From the NCBI RefSeq assembly GCF_934371575.1, contig NZ_CAKRNY010000010.1:27850-91849 (forward strand): a stretch of DNA of 64,000 bases, in the 5' to 3' direction. Position 1 is the stretch's first letter; each line of letters opens with the position of its first letter. Of this stretch, positions 9,323-17,006 are shown piece after piece. The notes under the pieces were generated by a model. It did no database searches, was not told the DNA's origin, and worked only from the letters and a program-made list of their open reading frames with translations. The stretch is from an uncultured Blautia sp. Lineage in GTDB: Bacteria > Bacillota > Clostridia > Lachnospirales > Lachnospiraceae. Both the position numbers and the translations under genes were made by a program.

Positions 9323-11485
9323 TCAGATCTGATACCACCTGATCTCATTTGCTTCCATATGTAATTCAAAGCTGCTGCCGTCACCTTTGTATACCACAGT
9401 ATCCTGGGGCTCATAGGTGTTATTTACGACACAGTACTTTCCGTTCTTCACATAAGCGTGAACCTCTACATTGTAGTTGGAAGAATACCAGCGGTTCAGC
9501 TCCTCTTCAGCAGAAGCGGACCAGAGAACTGCACGGTAAAGTACACGACTGTTCTTAAAGCTGTATGGAAGTCCGCTGATATAAACGCCACGGCCTTTTC
9601 CAAAGGTTTTTACAGCCATCTGTACCTCCTGATCATTCTGGATCAGGATGCAGGTATCCGGGAGGGCAAAGATGTTTTTCTTTCCTTCTCCAAAGTCCAC
9701 TTCACCGTCTGCATCCGCAAGAATAAAGTGATCCTTATGCTCTTCCCAGTTATATTTGTCAGTATTTAAATTAAATCCTCTTTCTTCCTCTACACCGAGC
9801 ACATCATCCAGCTGGAAGAATTTTCCCTGCCACTGATGGGCTGCCGGCTCACCAACTCCGATAAAGCCGCCGCCATTATAAACAAACTCTTTAACAGCAG
9901 TGATAATTGTCTCATTTACCCAGTACTCACCGCCGCTCTGTGCTGTGTCTGCATCTCCCACATTGATCACAACGTCAAATTTCTTCAGCAGATCTCTGTC
10001 TTCCAGAATATCATCAAAGCTGATAAATGAAACATCAAATGGCGCACCGCTTAACGCCTCGATAATTCCGAAATAGGAATAGTTCTGTTTATGGTAAATT
10101 GCATGATGTACCATATGATTTCCCCAGGAGCGCATCCGTCCCCAGCAGTTTAATACGGCAACACGTTTCACACAATATGGTGTTACACCCTGAATATTGT
10201 CGTACAGTGTACGGAACTCCTGGCAGACTTCCTTGATGTACTGTACAAAATCCGGGAACTGAAGTGCCAGCTTCAAATATCCGCCATAACCGATTCTCTG
10301 GATTGGGCTTCTCAGAATGGCACGTCTTGCAGTCACCCAGTTTACCTTTGCCTCTTTCACCGGATCTCCGCCTTCATGGAAGGTATCCGGGAAAAAGTAA
10401 GGAAGGAAACGTCCCTCTGTGTATTTTACATTCTTAATATCACTAAAAAGACGTAATGTAGCACCATTTCCAACACTTCCAACAACTGCATCCAGTCCGA
10501 TGGATGCGAACTCATCCATAAACGGCTCCATACCAATCCAGTGATCTCCCATGAACATCATGGCTTCTTTGCCATATTCATGGACAATATCTACCATTTC
10601 TTTTGCAAGTCTGGCAACCTCACGGCGCTGGAATGCCTGGAAATCCTTAAATTCTTTAGAAGGGATGCGATAGGTATTGTTCATATATCCCTGATCAATA
10701 ATATATTCCGGACGGAATGGATAGCCCACCTCTTTTTCAAACTGCTCCAGTATATACGGGCTTACAGAAGCAGAATAGCCAAACCAGTCTACATATTTTT
10801 CTCTTGCAAGTTCATCAAAGATCAGAGTAAACTGATGGAAAAATGTGGTAAAACGAACCACATTCACATACGGATGGGTGTCAAGGAACCTGCGGAGACG
10901 TTCCATGGAATGTGCTCTTGTCTTCGGCTGACGCACATCAAAGGTGATCTGCGGCTCCACATCCTTCCATTCATTAACCACTGCATTATACATATGTACC
11001 GGGTCCCACATGATATATGCCAGAAAGCTGACCGTATATTCATGAAAAAGCTTCGCAGATGTGATCACCACATTTCCACTCTCTTCCTCATATGACCACT
11101 GGCTGACCGGAACCACCTCACCGGTCGTACGGTCAATAACCTCCCACCATCTGGTGATATCGTCACGGGTATTCACCTTCAGCATATCCGGGTACAGATG
11201 ATCCATAAGATGGATTTCAAGCTTGTCCGATGTTGCGGTATGGAAAGAACTCATAATGTACATCTGCTGAATCTCATCCGGGTTTGCCTTTGCCCATTCA
11301 TTGTCTTTTCTGGTGGTGTAATAAGTAGCGTAGATTTTTGCTCCGGTATCCTTCAGTTCCTGAGGAAACTCAGTTCCATCACAGTCACGGATCGCATCTG
11401 CTCCCCACTCTTTCATAATATCCAGAGTTTCCTTTACTACATCAAGATTGGTAGGGATAGTAACTCTTCCTTTTGTCTGCTCCAT
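9323..11485 (-). CDS. 1,3-beta-galactosyl-N-acetylhexosamine phosphorylase (GH112)
   Basis: Cytoplasmic phosphorylase that cleaves galacto-N-biose or lacto-N-biose with phosphate to galactose-1-phosphate and GalNAc or GlcNAc, using disaccharides from mucin or milk glycans. The 720 residues match the family along the whole length: KGRVTIPTNLDVVKETLDI at the N-terminus, MKEWGADAIRDCDGTEFP, and the MGDHWIGMEPFMDEF segment whose aspartate aligns with the catalytic acid of bifidobacterial GLNBP. A GTGAGGT ribosome binding site precedes the ATG. It is monocistronic between its own promoter and terminator. A sugar ABC transporter 2 kb away could supply substrate, but that link is inference. Confidence 0.95.
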   Translation of the reverse strand: MEQTKGRVTIPTNLDVVKETLDIMKEWGADAIRDCDGTEFPQELKDTGAKIYATYYTTRKDNEWAKANPDEIQQMYIMSSFHTATSDKLEIHLMDHLYPDMLKVNTRDDITRWWEVIDRTTGEVVPVSQWSYEEESGNVVITSAKLFHEYTVSFLAYIMWDPVHMYNAVVNEWKDVEPQITFDVRQPKTRAHSMERLRRFLDTHPYVNVVRFTTFFHQFTLIFDELAREKYVDWFGYSASVSPYILEQFEKEVGYPFRPEYIIDQGYMNNTYRIPSKEFKDFQAFQRREVARLAKEMVDIVHEYGKEAMMFMGDHWIGMEPFMDEFASIGLDAVVGSVGNGATLRLFSDIKNVKYTEGRFLPYFFPDTFHEGGDPVKEAKVNWVTARRAILRSPIQRIGYGGYLKLALQFPDFVQYIKEVCQEFRTLYDNIQGVTPYCVKRVAVLNCWGRMRSWGNHMVHHAIYHKQNYSYFGIIEALSGAPFDVSFISFDDILEDRDLLKKFDVVINVGDADTAQSGGEYWVNETIITAVKEFVYNGGGFIGVGEPAAHQWQGKFFQLDDVLGVEEERGFNLNTDKYNWEEHKDHFILADADGEVDFGEGKKNIFALPDTCILIQNDQEVQMAVKTFGKGRGVYISGLPYSFKNSRVLYRAVLWSASAEEELNRWYSSNYNVEVHAYVKNGKYCVVNNTYEPQDTVVYKGDGSSFELHMEANEIRWYQI

Positions 11486-11555
11486 TTTGCGACCTCACTT
11501 TATCTTTTATAATGTTCGTCTTTGCAGTTTTCCTGATTCTTTTACCTGTAGTATA

Positions 11556-11584
11556 AGAATACGTTTTTGGAGACTGTTTTTCAA
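11556..11584 (-). promoter_or_regulatory. Promoter of the GH112 phosphorylase gene
   Basis: TTGAAA (11579-11584), 17-nt spacer and TATTCT (11556-11561) on the minus strand, about 70 bp ahead of the start codon. Confidence 0.65.
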
Positions 11585-11604
11585 CCGGGTTTTTGCTATG
11601 GTTT

Positions 11605-12387
11605 TTAGAAATCTTGCTTTTCTTTTAACTTGTTTTTTAACTTATCTGCCAACACGAGAACAGATACCCCCAATGCCGGTATTATGATCACCAGAGTCTC
11701 AAAAATCTTTAATCCTGTATGCACCGGTTCCTCATAAAATGTGCGCATGCTTTCCCGGAGACATTCATACATGATTATCCGGTCCATAAAATCTATCATC
11801 TGCGATTCTGTCTGATCTGTTTCAAAAACAGTTCGATACACATCAGTATACAGCTTTTCAATAAAGCTAATACTCTTTCGGTCTGTATATCCCGTTCCTA
11901 TCGGATTCCCGTCTCCATCGTACAACACTCTTCCATTATCGGAAATGAAATAGGGAAGCTCTGATCCGTCTGTATCCATAAAAACAAAATATCCATCTGG
12001 ATCATCCTCCTTACCCACATAGCGTTGCTGGGCATATCCAAGGCAATTGTCATCCTTATCATAGTAGCCGTATATAGTACCGGTGGCAAATTCTTCCACA
12101 TCATTGACAGGAGCATCTGTCACATAATCTATATGAAACCATTCCTCGTTATCCAGATAGACTGTGTTCCCCTGCATATATCCTGCCACTTTTCCATCTG
12201 CCAGAATTTCTGTTTTGCGGCTGCCGGAATACAGATCCGAATAGATGACAATGGTTTCAGCTGAATTTAAGGCTTCCTTTGCCTCATCTGCGTTGTCAAA
12301 TTCCATTTGTGGCGCTTTGACGCAGCCGGAAAGCCAAAAGGTTCCGGCAAAGAAAAAAAGTGTGATTCCTTTTACTGCTTTTTTCAC
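11605..12387 (-). CDS. Lipoprotein of unknown function
   Basis: A 260-residue protein with a lipoprotein signal peptide: basic start, hydrophobic core, and lipobox LSGC at about residues 19-22. The exported part has several short beta-like repeats of the kind Y..D.DGN.IG. The C-terminus has a hydrophobic helix (about 228-248, VIIIPALGVSVLVLADKL) followed by a basic tail, so the protein may be held at both ends. The start is GTG with AAGGAG seven bases before it. It is 1 nt downstream of the 193-residue membrane protein gene and clearly cotranscribed. I recognise no family. Confidence 0.8.
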   Translation of the reverse strand: MKKAVKGITLFFFAGTFWLSGCVKAPQMEFDNADEAKEALNSAETIVIYSDLYSGSRKTEILADGKVAGYMQGNTVYLDNEEWFHIDYVTDAPVNDVEEFATGTIYGYYDKDDNCLGYAQQRYVGKEDDPDGYFVFMDTDGSELPYFISDNGRVLYDGDGNPIGTGYTDRKSISFIEKLYTDVYRTVFETDQTESQMIDFMDRIIMYECLRESMRTFYEEPVHTGLKIFETLVIIIPALGVSVLVLADKLKNKLKEKQDF

Positions 12388-12388
12388 G

Positions 12389-12970
12389 TCACTTCTCCTT
12401 TACAAATTTCCCGGAAAAAGGAAGTACTTTGCCTGTCTTGATATAATACTCAATATTCCCCTTCATTTCTTTCTGAAGATCTGTGATCCAGAAGGAATTT
12501 TCTTCCTGGTTTACCGCATTCTCCTTTGCCGGGATTACAGGACTGGTAAGCTGCTTACGGATGAAATTATCCAGATTGGAATACCCAAGATAACCAATCT
12601 TGCCATTTTTTGTCAGCCAGAAATATAAATACTCTCCCTGGGCATTTGGTCCGAATACCATGGCTTTCTGCCTCATTGTATAGAATTTTCCAAGCCATGC
12701 AGAGCCCAGCGGTGTTTCCACATTTTTATAGGCTTCATAAATGTCTTCGATTTTTTTCGGCTGTCCCATGCCAATCATCATCACGGCATCTGAAGATACC
12801 GAATTGTAGCTTTCCGGAGTAGAAGTTACCCAGATTGAAACGCCAGCAATAATAAGAATTGTAGCAATTGTGATCAGGATTGTGGATTCATATCCTCTAA
12901 GCAGCACATATCCTCCAAACAGCGCCACAATCGTTCCGACAATGCGAAATGCCCATTTTCTTACTTCCAT
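12389..12970 (-). CDS. Small membrane protein of unknown function
   Basis: A 193-residue protein with two N-terminal membrane helices (about 7-24 and 30-48) and a soluble remainder of about 140 residues containing KKIEDIYEAYKNVETPLGSAWLGKF and an aromatic YLYFWLTKNGKIGYLGYSN stretch. Function is not recognised. It lies between the 85-residue protein gene and the lipoprotein gene, both on the same strand with short gaps, so the three probably form one envelope-associated operon. Confidence 0.75.
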   Translation of the reverse strand: MEVRKWAFRIVGTIVALFGGYVLLRGYESTILITIATILIIAGVSIWVTSTPESYNSVSSDAVMMIGMGQPKKIEDIYEAYKNVETPLGSAWLGKFYTMRQKAMVFGPNAQGEYLYFWLTKNGKIGYLGYSNLDNFIRKQLTSPVIPAKENAVNQEENSFWITDLQKEMKGNIEYYIKTGKVLPFSGKFVKEK

Positions 12971-13023
12971 ACTCCATATTCCTCCTTCCCATTTTCAGTA
13001 TTTTCCTATTAAATGTGTTTTTC

Positions 13024-13281
13024 TCAACTGTCAAAATCAGTCTCAAACACGCCTTCCGGTGTACGCATAGTAAGCACACCAAGATTAAAGTCATCCTCCA
13101 TTATGGTGATATGATACTCAAAGATCACATCATCCTCAAACTTGGAAAGCAGAATATAGCTTCCATTTTCTTTCCCCTCGATCTGGTCGCAGATATCATC
13201 ATACACATCTGCCCCGGAAATTTTACGGGGATATCCGGATTCCTTTATTTTTTTCTCAATAGCAGCATATAATTCGTCCAT
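13024..13281 (-). CDS. Small acidic protein of unknown function
   Basis: An 85-residue soluble acidic protein (starts MDELYAAIEKKIKESGYP). The reading frame is open upstream to 13347, but GGGAG sits nine bases before the ATG at 13281 and nothing suitable precedes the earlier ATG. Pattern GADVYDDICDQIEGKENGSYILLSK followed by beta-strand-like FEYHITIMEDDFNLGVLTM suggests a small alpha/beta fold. First gene of the three-gene minus-strand operon with the membrane protein and the lipoprotein. No family recognised. Confidence 0.65.
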   Translation of the reverse strand: MDELYAAIEKKIKESGYPRKISGADVYDDICDQIEGKENGSYILLSKFEDDVIFEYHITIMEDDFNLGVLTMRTPEGVFETDFDS

Positions 13282-13506
13282 CAGCTGCACACTCCCTTCT
13301 TTTGTTATTTGATTGTAATTGTATAATATCTGCATATAGTATGTCAAACCACGTTTTACAACTAAACGCTCTCTTCATAACTTATCTGCGTTCAAAAAAC
13401 AACATTTTTATTTTTTGTTTTTGTGGTTTTACACTTTAGCTTTGTGCATTATGTTAGTTTATTTCTCTTTTTTTATGATATTAGTTGTTTTTTTGACTAA
13501 TTCATG

Positions 13507-13535
13507 TTGACATTCTGTTGTTTTTATTGTATGCT
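13507..13535 (+). promoter_or_regulatory. Promoter of the sugar ABC transporter operon
   Basis: TTGACA (13507-13512), 17-nt spacer and TATGCT (13530-13535). The gap 13282-13618 is AT-rich and holds this promoter and, presumably, the divergent promoter of the small minus-strand operon; I see no clear catabolite-response element in it. Confidence 0.75.
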
Positions 13536-13618
13536 ATTTTCCATAGAGAGGCATTCCGCCAGATCTTTATATGCAGATTGCAGAATGCCCAGCTCGTATC
13601 TAAAGGGAGGTATTTTAT

Positions 13619-14848
13619 ATGAAAATGAAACAGGTTTTAACTGCAGGTGTAGCTTTATCAATGGCTCTCTCCATGGCTCCGGTCACCGTATCCGCCGCAG
13701 ACAAGGTTGACATTAATGTCATCGCTGCACAGTACGGTCAGCAGACCGCTGACTGGTGGGCGAACTTCGTGACAGAATTTAATGAGGCAAACCCGGACAT
13801 TAACCTGAACGTAGAAGTTGTTTCCTGGAACGACATCTATACCGTAGTAAACACCCGTATCGCTAACGGCGAGGCACCAGATGTACTGAATATCGATGTA
13901 TTCGCTGATTATCAGGCAGATGATCTTCTCCTTCCGATTCAGGACGTTGTATCAGAAGAGACATACAGTAAAATGTATGATGCCTTCCTTGCACAGTCTG
14001 AAGTAGATGGAACTGTATGGGCAATCCCGGACCTTGCATCCGCACGTGCTATGTACTATAACAAAGATATCCTTGATGCAGCAGGCGTTGAAGTTCCTAC
14101 TACATGGGAGGAACTGAAAGCTGCATGTGAAGCTCTCAAGGCTTATGACGACAGCATTTATCCATGGGGCATCGATATGACAACTGACGAAGGTCAGGCA
14201 GCTTTCGCATACTATACCTGGAATAATGGCGGCGGCTTCGTTGACGACGAAGGAAACTGGACACTGAACAGCGATAAGAACGTGGAAGCAATCCAGTACG
14301 CAATTGATCTTGTAAATTCCGGTTACACAAACACCGATCCTGCTAACGATACCCGTTACGACCTGCAGGATATGTTCGGCGCTGGCAAAGTAGCTATGCT
14401 GATCGCACCGAACAGCTTACCGACTTATATCGCTACAGGCGGAAATGAAGTTAACTATGGTGTAGCTTCTATTCCTTCTAACACAGGCGAGTCTGTTTCT
14501 GCTGGTGTTATGGACCGTTTCATGTGCTTCGACAATGATTACTCAGATGATGAGAAGGCTGCTATCTCTACATTCTTTGATTATTTCTATGATGATGCCC
14601 GTTATACAGAGTGGGTTGACATGGAAGGCTTCCTTCCTGCAACAAAGACTGGCGGCGAGGCTCTTGCAGCAGCAAACGAAGATATGGCAAGCTGGATCGA
14701 CATTTTAGACAGCTGTAAATTCTATCCGACAGCAAAGGCTGAATGGGCAGATGTAAAACAGGGTGTTATCAATGTTGAGCAGAACGCTCTTCTTGGCGGC
14801 GACGTTCAGCAATTACTGGATGACCTTCAGGCAGAAATCGCCGGCTAA
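13619..14848 (+). CDS. Extracellular sugar-binding protein of an ABC transporter
   Basis: Family-1 solute-binding protein (MalE-like), 409 residues. The N-terminal signal peptide (about residues 1-27, ending VTVSAADKV) has no cysteine and so no lipobox, which is unusual for a Gram-positive binding protein. The mature part has typical motifs: EFNEANPDINLNVEVVSW, NGEAPDVLNIDV and MYYNKDILDAAGVEVPTTWEEL. GGGAGG precedes the ATG. Two permease genes follow; no ATP-binding subunit is present, so a shared MsmK-type ATPase is likely. Substrate unknown; proximity to the GH112 enzyme makes a galacto-N-biose-type disaccharide plausible. Confidence 0.93.
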   Translation: MKMKQVLTAGVALSMALSMAPVTVSAADKVDINVIAAQYGQQTADWWANFVTEFNEANPDINLNVEVVSWNDIYTVVNTRIANGEAPDVLNIDVFADYQADDLLLPIQDVVSEETYSKMYDAFLAQSEVDGTVWAIPDLASARAMYYNKDILDAAGVEVPTTWEELKAACEALKAYDDSIYPWGIDMTTDEGQAAFAYYTWNNGGGFVDDEGNWTLNSDKNVEAIQYAIDLVNSGYTNTDPANDTRYDLQDMFGAGKVAMLIAPNSLPTYIATGGNEVNYGVASIPSNTGESVSAGVMDRFMCFDNDYSDDEKAAISTFFDYFYDDARYTEWVDMEGFLPATKTGGEALAAANEDMASWIDILDSCKFYPTAKAEWADVKQGVINVEQNALLGGDVQQLLDDLQAEIAG

Positions 14849-14883
14849 TTTTAATCCAAAGGATTCCCATTACGAGGAAGATA

Positions 14884-14915
14884 ATGGGCCGGACTTACAG
14901 GTCCGGTCCATTTTT
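14884..14915 (+). terminator. Intercistronic terminator between binding protein and permease genes
   Basis: Eleven-base-pair stem (arms 14884-14894 and 14901-14911, one G-U pair) with a six-base loop and a T tract at 14911-14915. Placed right after the binding-protein gene, it would give many more copies of the binding protein than of the permeases. Confidence 0.8.
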
Positions 14916-14961
14916 AAGTTTGCGAAGCAAGCGCCACTTTACAAAAAAGAGAGGTATCCCT

Positions 14962-15840
14962 GTGAAGAAAAAATTCAAAAAAGTGGAACCATATGTATGG
15001 ATCCTGCCAAGTGTCCTTCTCATGGCAATTTTCATTCTGGTTCCTATTATCTTTGTATTCCGTATGGCCTTAAGCGACGTCAGCAAAGCTGGTCTGATCA
15101 AAGGCTTCGCCGGTCTGGAAAACTTCCGCAAGGTAACAAGCACTCCTGTTTTTGGTATGGTCCTGAAGAACACACTTGTATGGACCGTTGCCGTTGTTGG
15201 TATCTCCACTCTGCTCGGCTTCATCCTTGCAATCCTTCTCAACAATGAGTTTAAAGGACGTAAGCTGGCTCGTGCCGTTATTGTTTTCCCATGGGCCACA
15301 ACCCTGATCGTTCAGGCGAGCATCTGGAAATTCATCATTGACACAGATTACGGTACTTTAAATACCCTGCTGATGAAGCTTGGTATTATCGATCATGCTG
15401 TCAACTGGACTCCTACTGCCGGAGCCTATTTCGCATGGGAGATTGCCTGCGGTATTTTCGTTACCATTCCATTTGTAACCTTTACTGTACTTTCCGGTCT
15501 GCAGAGCATTGATGCCAGCTACTATGAGGCCGCAGCTGTGGACGGTGCCACATACTGGCAGAAAATGTTCCAGATCACTATCCCGCTGGTACGTCCCAAC
15601 CTTACTATCAGCACCATTTTGAACATTATCTACGTATTTAACTCTTTTCCGATCATATGGACCATTACCAAGGGTGACCCTGCTAACCGTACCGACACCC
15701 TGGTTACCTATCTGTACAAACTGGCTTTCTATAACGGAAAACAGGGACAGGCAGCAGCCGTATCTGTTATCGGCTTCCTGATCCTTCTTTTCTGCGCCAG
15801 CCTGTACATGGTTTCCGTACTGAAGAAAGGAGACGACTGA
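14962..15840 (+). CDS. Sugar ABC transporter permease (MalF type)
   Basis: A 292-residue inner-membrane permease with six hydrophobic segments. The EAA loop is present (YYEAAAVDGATYWQKMFQITIPLVRP). The frame is open to an ATG at 14884, but that ATG lies inside the terminator stem; GAGAGG at 14949-14954 stands seven bases before GTG at 14962, which is taken as the start. It pairs with the MalG-type permease that begins 1 nt after its stop codon. Confidence 0.93.
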   Translation: MKKKFKKVEPYVWILPSVLLMAIFILVPIIFVFRMALSDVSKAGLIKGFAGLENFRKVTSTPVFGMVLKNTLVWTVAVVGISTLLGFILAILLNNEFKGRKLARAVIVFPWATTLIVQASIWKFIIDTDYGTLNTLLMKLGIIDHAVNWTPTAGAYFAWEIACGIFVTIPFVTFTVLSGLQSIDASYYEAAAVDGATYWQKMFQITIPLVRPNLTISTILNIIYVFNSFPIIWTITKGDPANRTDTLVTYLYKLAFYNGKQGQAAAVSVIGFLILLFCASLYMVSVLKKGDD

Positions 15841-15841
15841 T

Positions 15842-16705
15842 ATGGCAAGCACCAACGTTTCAGCTAAGAAAAAGAATACCAAAAACACAGTTTTGCGTGT
15901 ATTGCTCTATGTAGTAATCATCGCCATCTGTCTGATAACTTTGTACCCGTATTTTGTAACTGTATGTACTGCTCTTAAAAGCCGTGCGGAAATCTTCTCC
16001 ATGAACGGAACTATTTTCCCCATTAAGGCAATCTGGTCCAACTTTACAGACGTATGGAAGCTGGCACCTATGAGCAGCTATATGCTGAACTCCATTGTGA
16101 TCGCAGGAGGCTCCACTCTTCTGGCCATGCTCTGCGGTATCCCTGCTGCTTATGCCCTGTCCAGAATGAAATTCAAAGGTCAGACTGCATTTCTGGGATT
16201 TGTTATTGTTTCCCAGATGTTTGCGCCGGTTGTACTTCTCATCGGTATTTATAAGGTCATGATGGCATTCCACCTGACCAACAGCATTATCGGCCTGATC
16301 TTTATCAATGCAGCATTTAACCAGGCATTCGCCATCTGGCTGCTCCGTGGTACCTTCCTGAGCATTTCCCCGGAGATGGAGCAGGCTGCCACAATTGACG
16401 GCTGCAACCGAGTACACGCCCTTTTAAAGATTCTTCTGCCTGTTGCCGCACCTGGTATCGTTACAGCGCTTATTTTCGTATTTATCAACGCATGGAACGA
16501 ATATACCGTGGCACTCACACTGATCTCCACAGATACCTTCAAGCCTCTGACAGTTGGTATCAATATTTTCAACGGCTACAACATGATCGAGTGGCAGTAT
16601 CTGTTTGCTGCTTCCCTCTATGCAATTGTTCCGGTTGTTATTCTGTTCGTTGGAATCGAAAAAAATCTGGTTGGCGGACTGACTTCCGGTGGTGTCAAGG
16701 GTTGA
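15842..16705 (+). CDS. Sugar ABC transporter permease (MalG type)
   Basis: Second permease subunit, 287 residues, six membrane segments, with the EAA motif EMEQAATIDGCNRVHALLKILLPVAAPG for docking of an ATPase. Typical of carbohydrate uptake family 1 transporters. Start ATG follows the upstream stop by a single base (TGATATGG). Last gene of the operon; a hairpin at 16751-16775 follows. The ATPase must be encoded elsewhere. Confidence 0.93.
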   Translation: MASTNVSAKKKNTKNTVLRVLLYVVIIAICLITLYPYFVTVCTALKSRAEIFSMNGTIFPIKAIWSNFTDVWKLAPMSSYMLNSIVIAGGSTLLAMLCGIPAAYALSRMKFKGQTAFLGFVIVSQMFAPVVLLIGIYKVMMAFHLTNSIIGLIFINAAFNQAFAIWLLRGTFLSISPEMEQAATIDGCNRVHALLKILLPVAAPGIVTALIFVFINAWNEYTVALTLISTDTFKPLTVGINIFNGYNMIEWQYLFAASLYAIVPVVILFVGIEKNLVGGLTSGGVKG

Positions 16706-16750
16706 TTTTTATTTTTTTCAAAGTATAATAGAAAAAGATGCGGACATATT

Positions 16751-16775
16751 AAAGGGTTGCCCATGGCAGCCCTTT
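16751..16775 (+). terminator. Probable terminator of the sugar transporter operon
   Basis: Eleven-base-pair stem AAAGGGTTGCC/GGCAGCCCTTT with a three-base loop, arms 16751-16761 and 16765-16775. The T tail is weak (TTTGTTC), so efficiency is uncertain. Confidence 0.6.
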
Positions 16776-16912
16776 GTTCATGCCCTCTTACGAAATACAG
16801 GGCAAAACTATACTCAGTTTCTGCACTTCAGCCAAAAACATATTGCAAGTATTTTTTACATAGAAAAAATTTCAGCACATTTCACAGTTTTTTAAATTCA
16901 CAGTTTTTCACC

Positions 16913-16940
16913 TTGACTTTTCTGTGAAATACTGTAATAT
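16913..16940 (+). promoter_or_regulatory. Promoter of nrdDG
   Basis: TTGACT (16913-16918), 16-nt spacer, TAATAT (16935-16940). Two direct copies of TTCACAGTTTTT at 16881-16892 and 16897-16908 lie immediately upstream with a 16-bp period and could bind another regulator. The rest of 16706-17006 holds only the terminator of the previous operon and this control region. Confidence 0.65.
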
Positions 16941-16947
16941 TGTAAGT

Positions 16948-16995
16948 GCACAATATCTAGTATGTATTTAAGATAATAAACACAATATATGGAGG
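16948..16995 (+). promoter_or_regulatory. Tandem NrdR boxes
   Basis: GCACAATATCTAGTAT (16948-16963) and ACACAATATATGGAGG (16980-16995) each match about 13 of 16 positions of the NrdR box (ACACWATATATWGTGT). Their starts are 32 bp apart, the three-helical-turn spacing known for NrdR box pairs. The second box overlaps the nrdD ribosome binding site. Confidence 0.75.
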
Positions 16996-17006
16996 GATTT
17001 TGAAAT

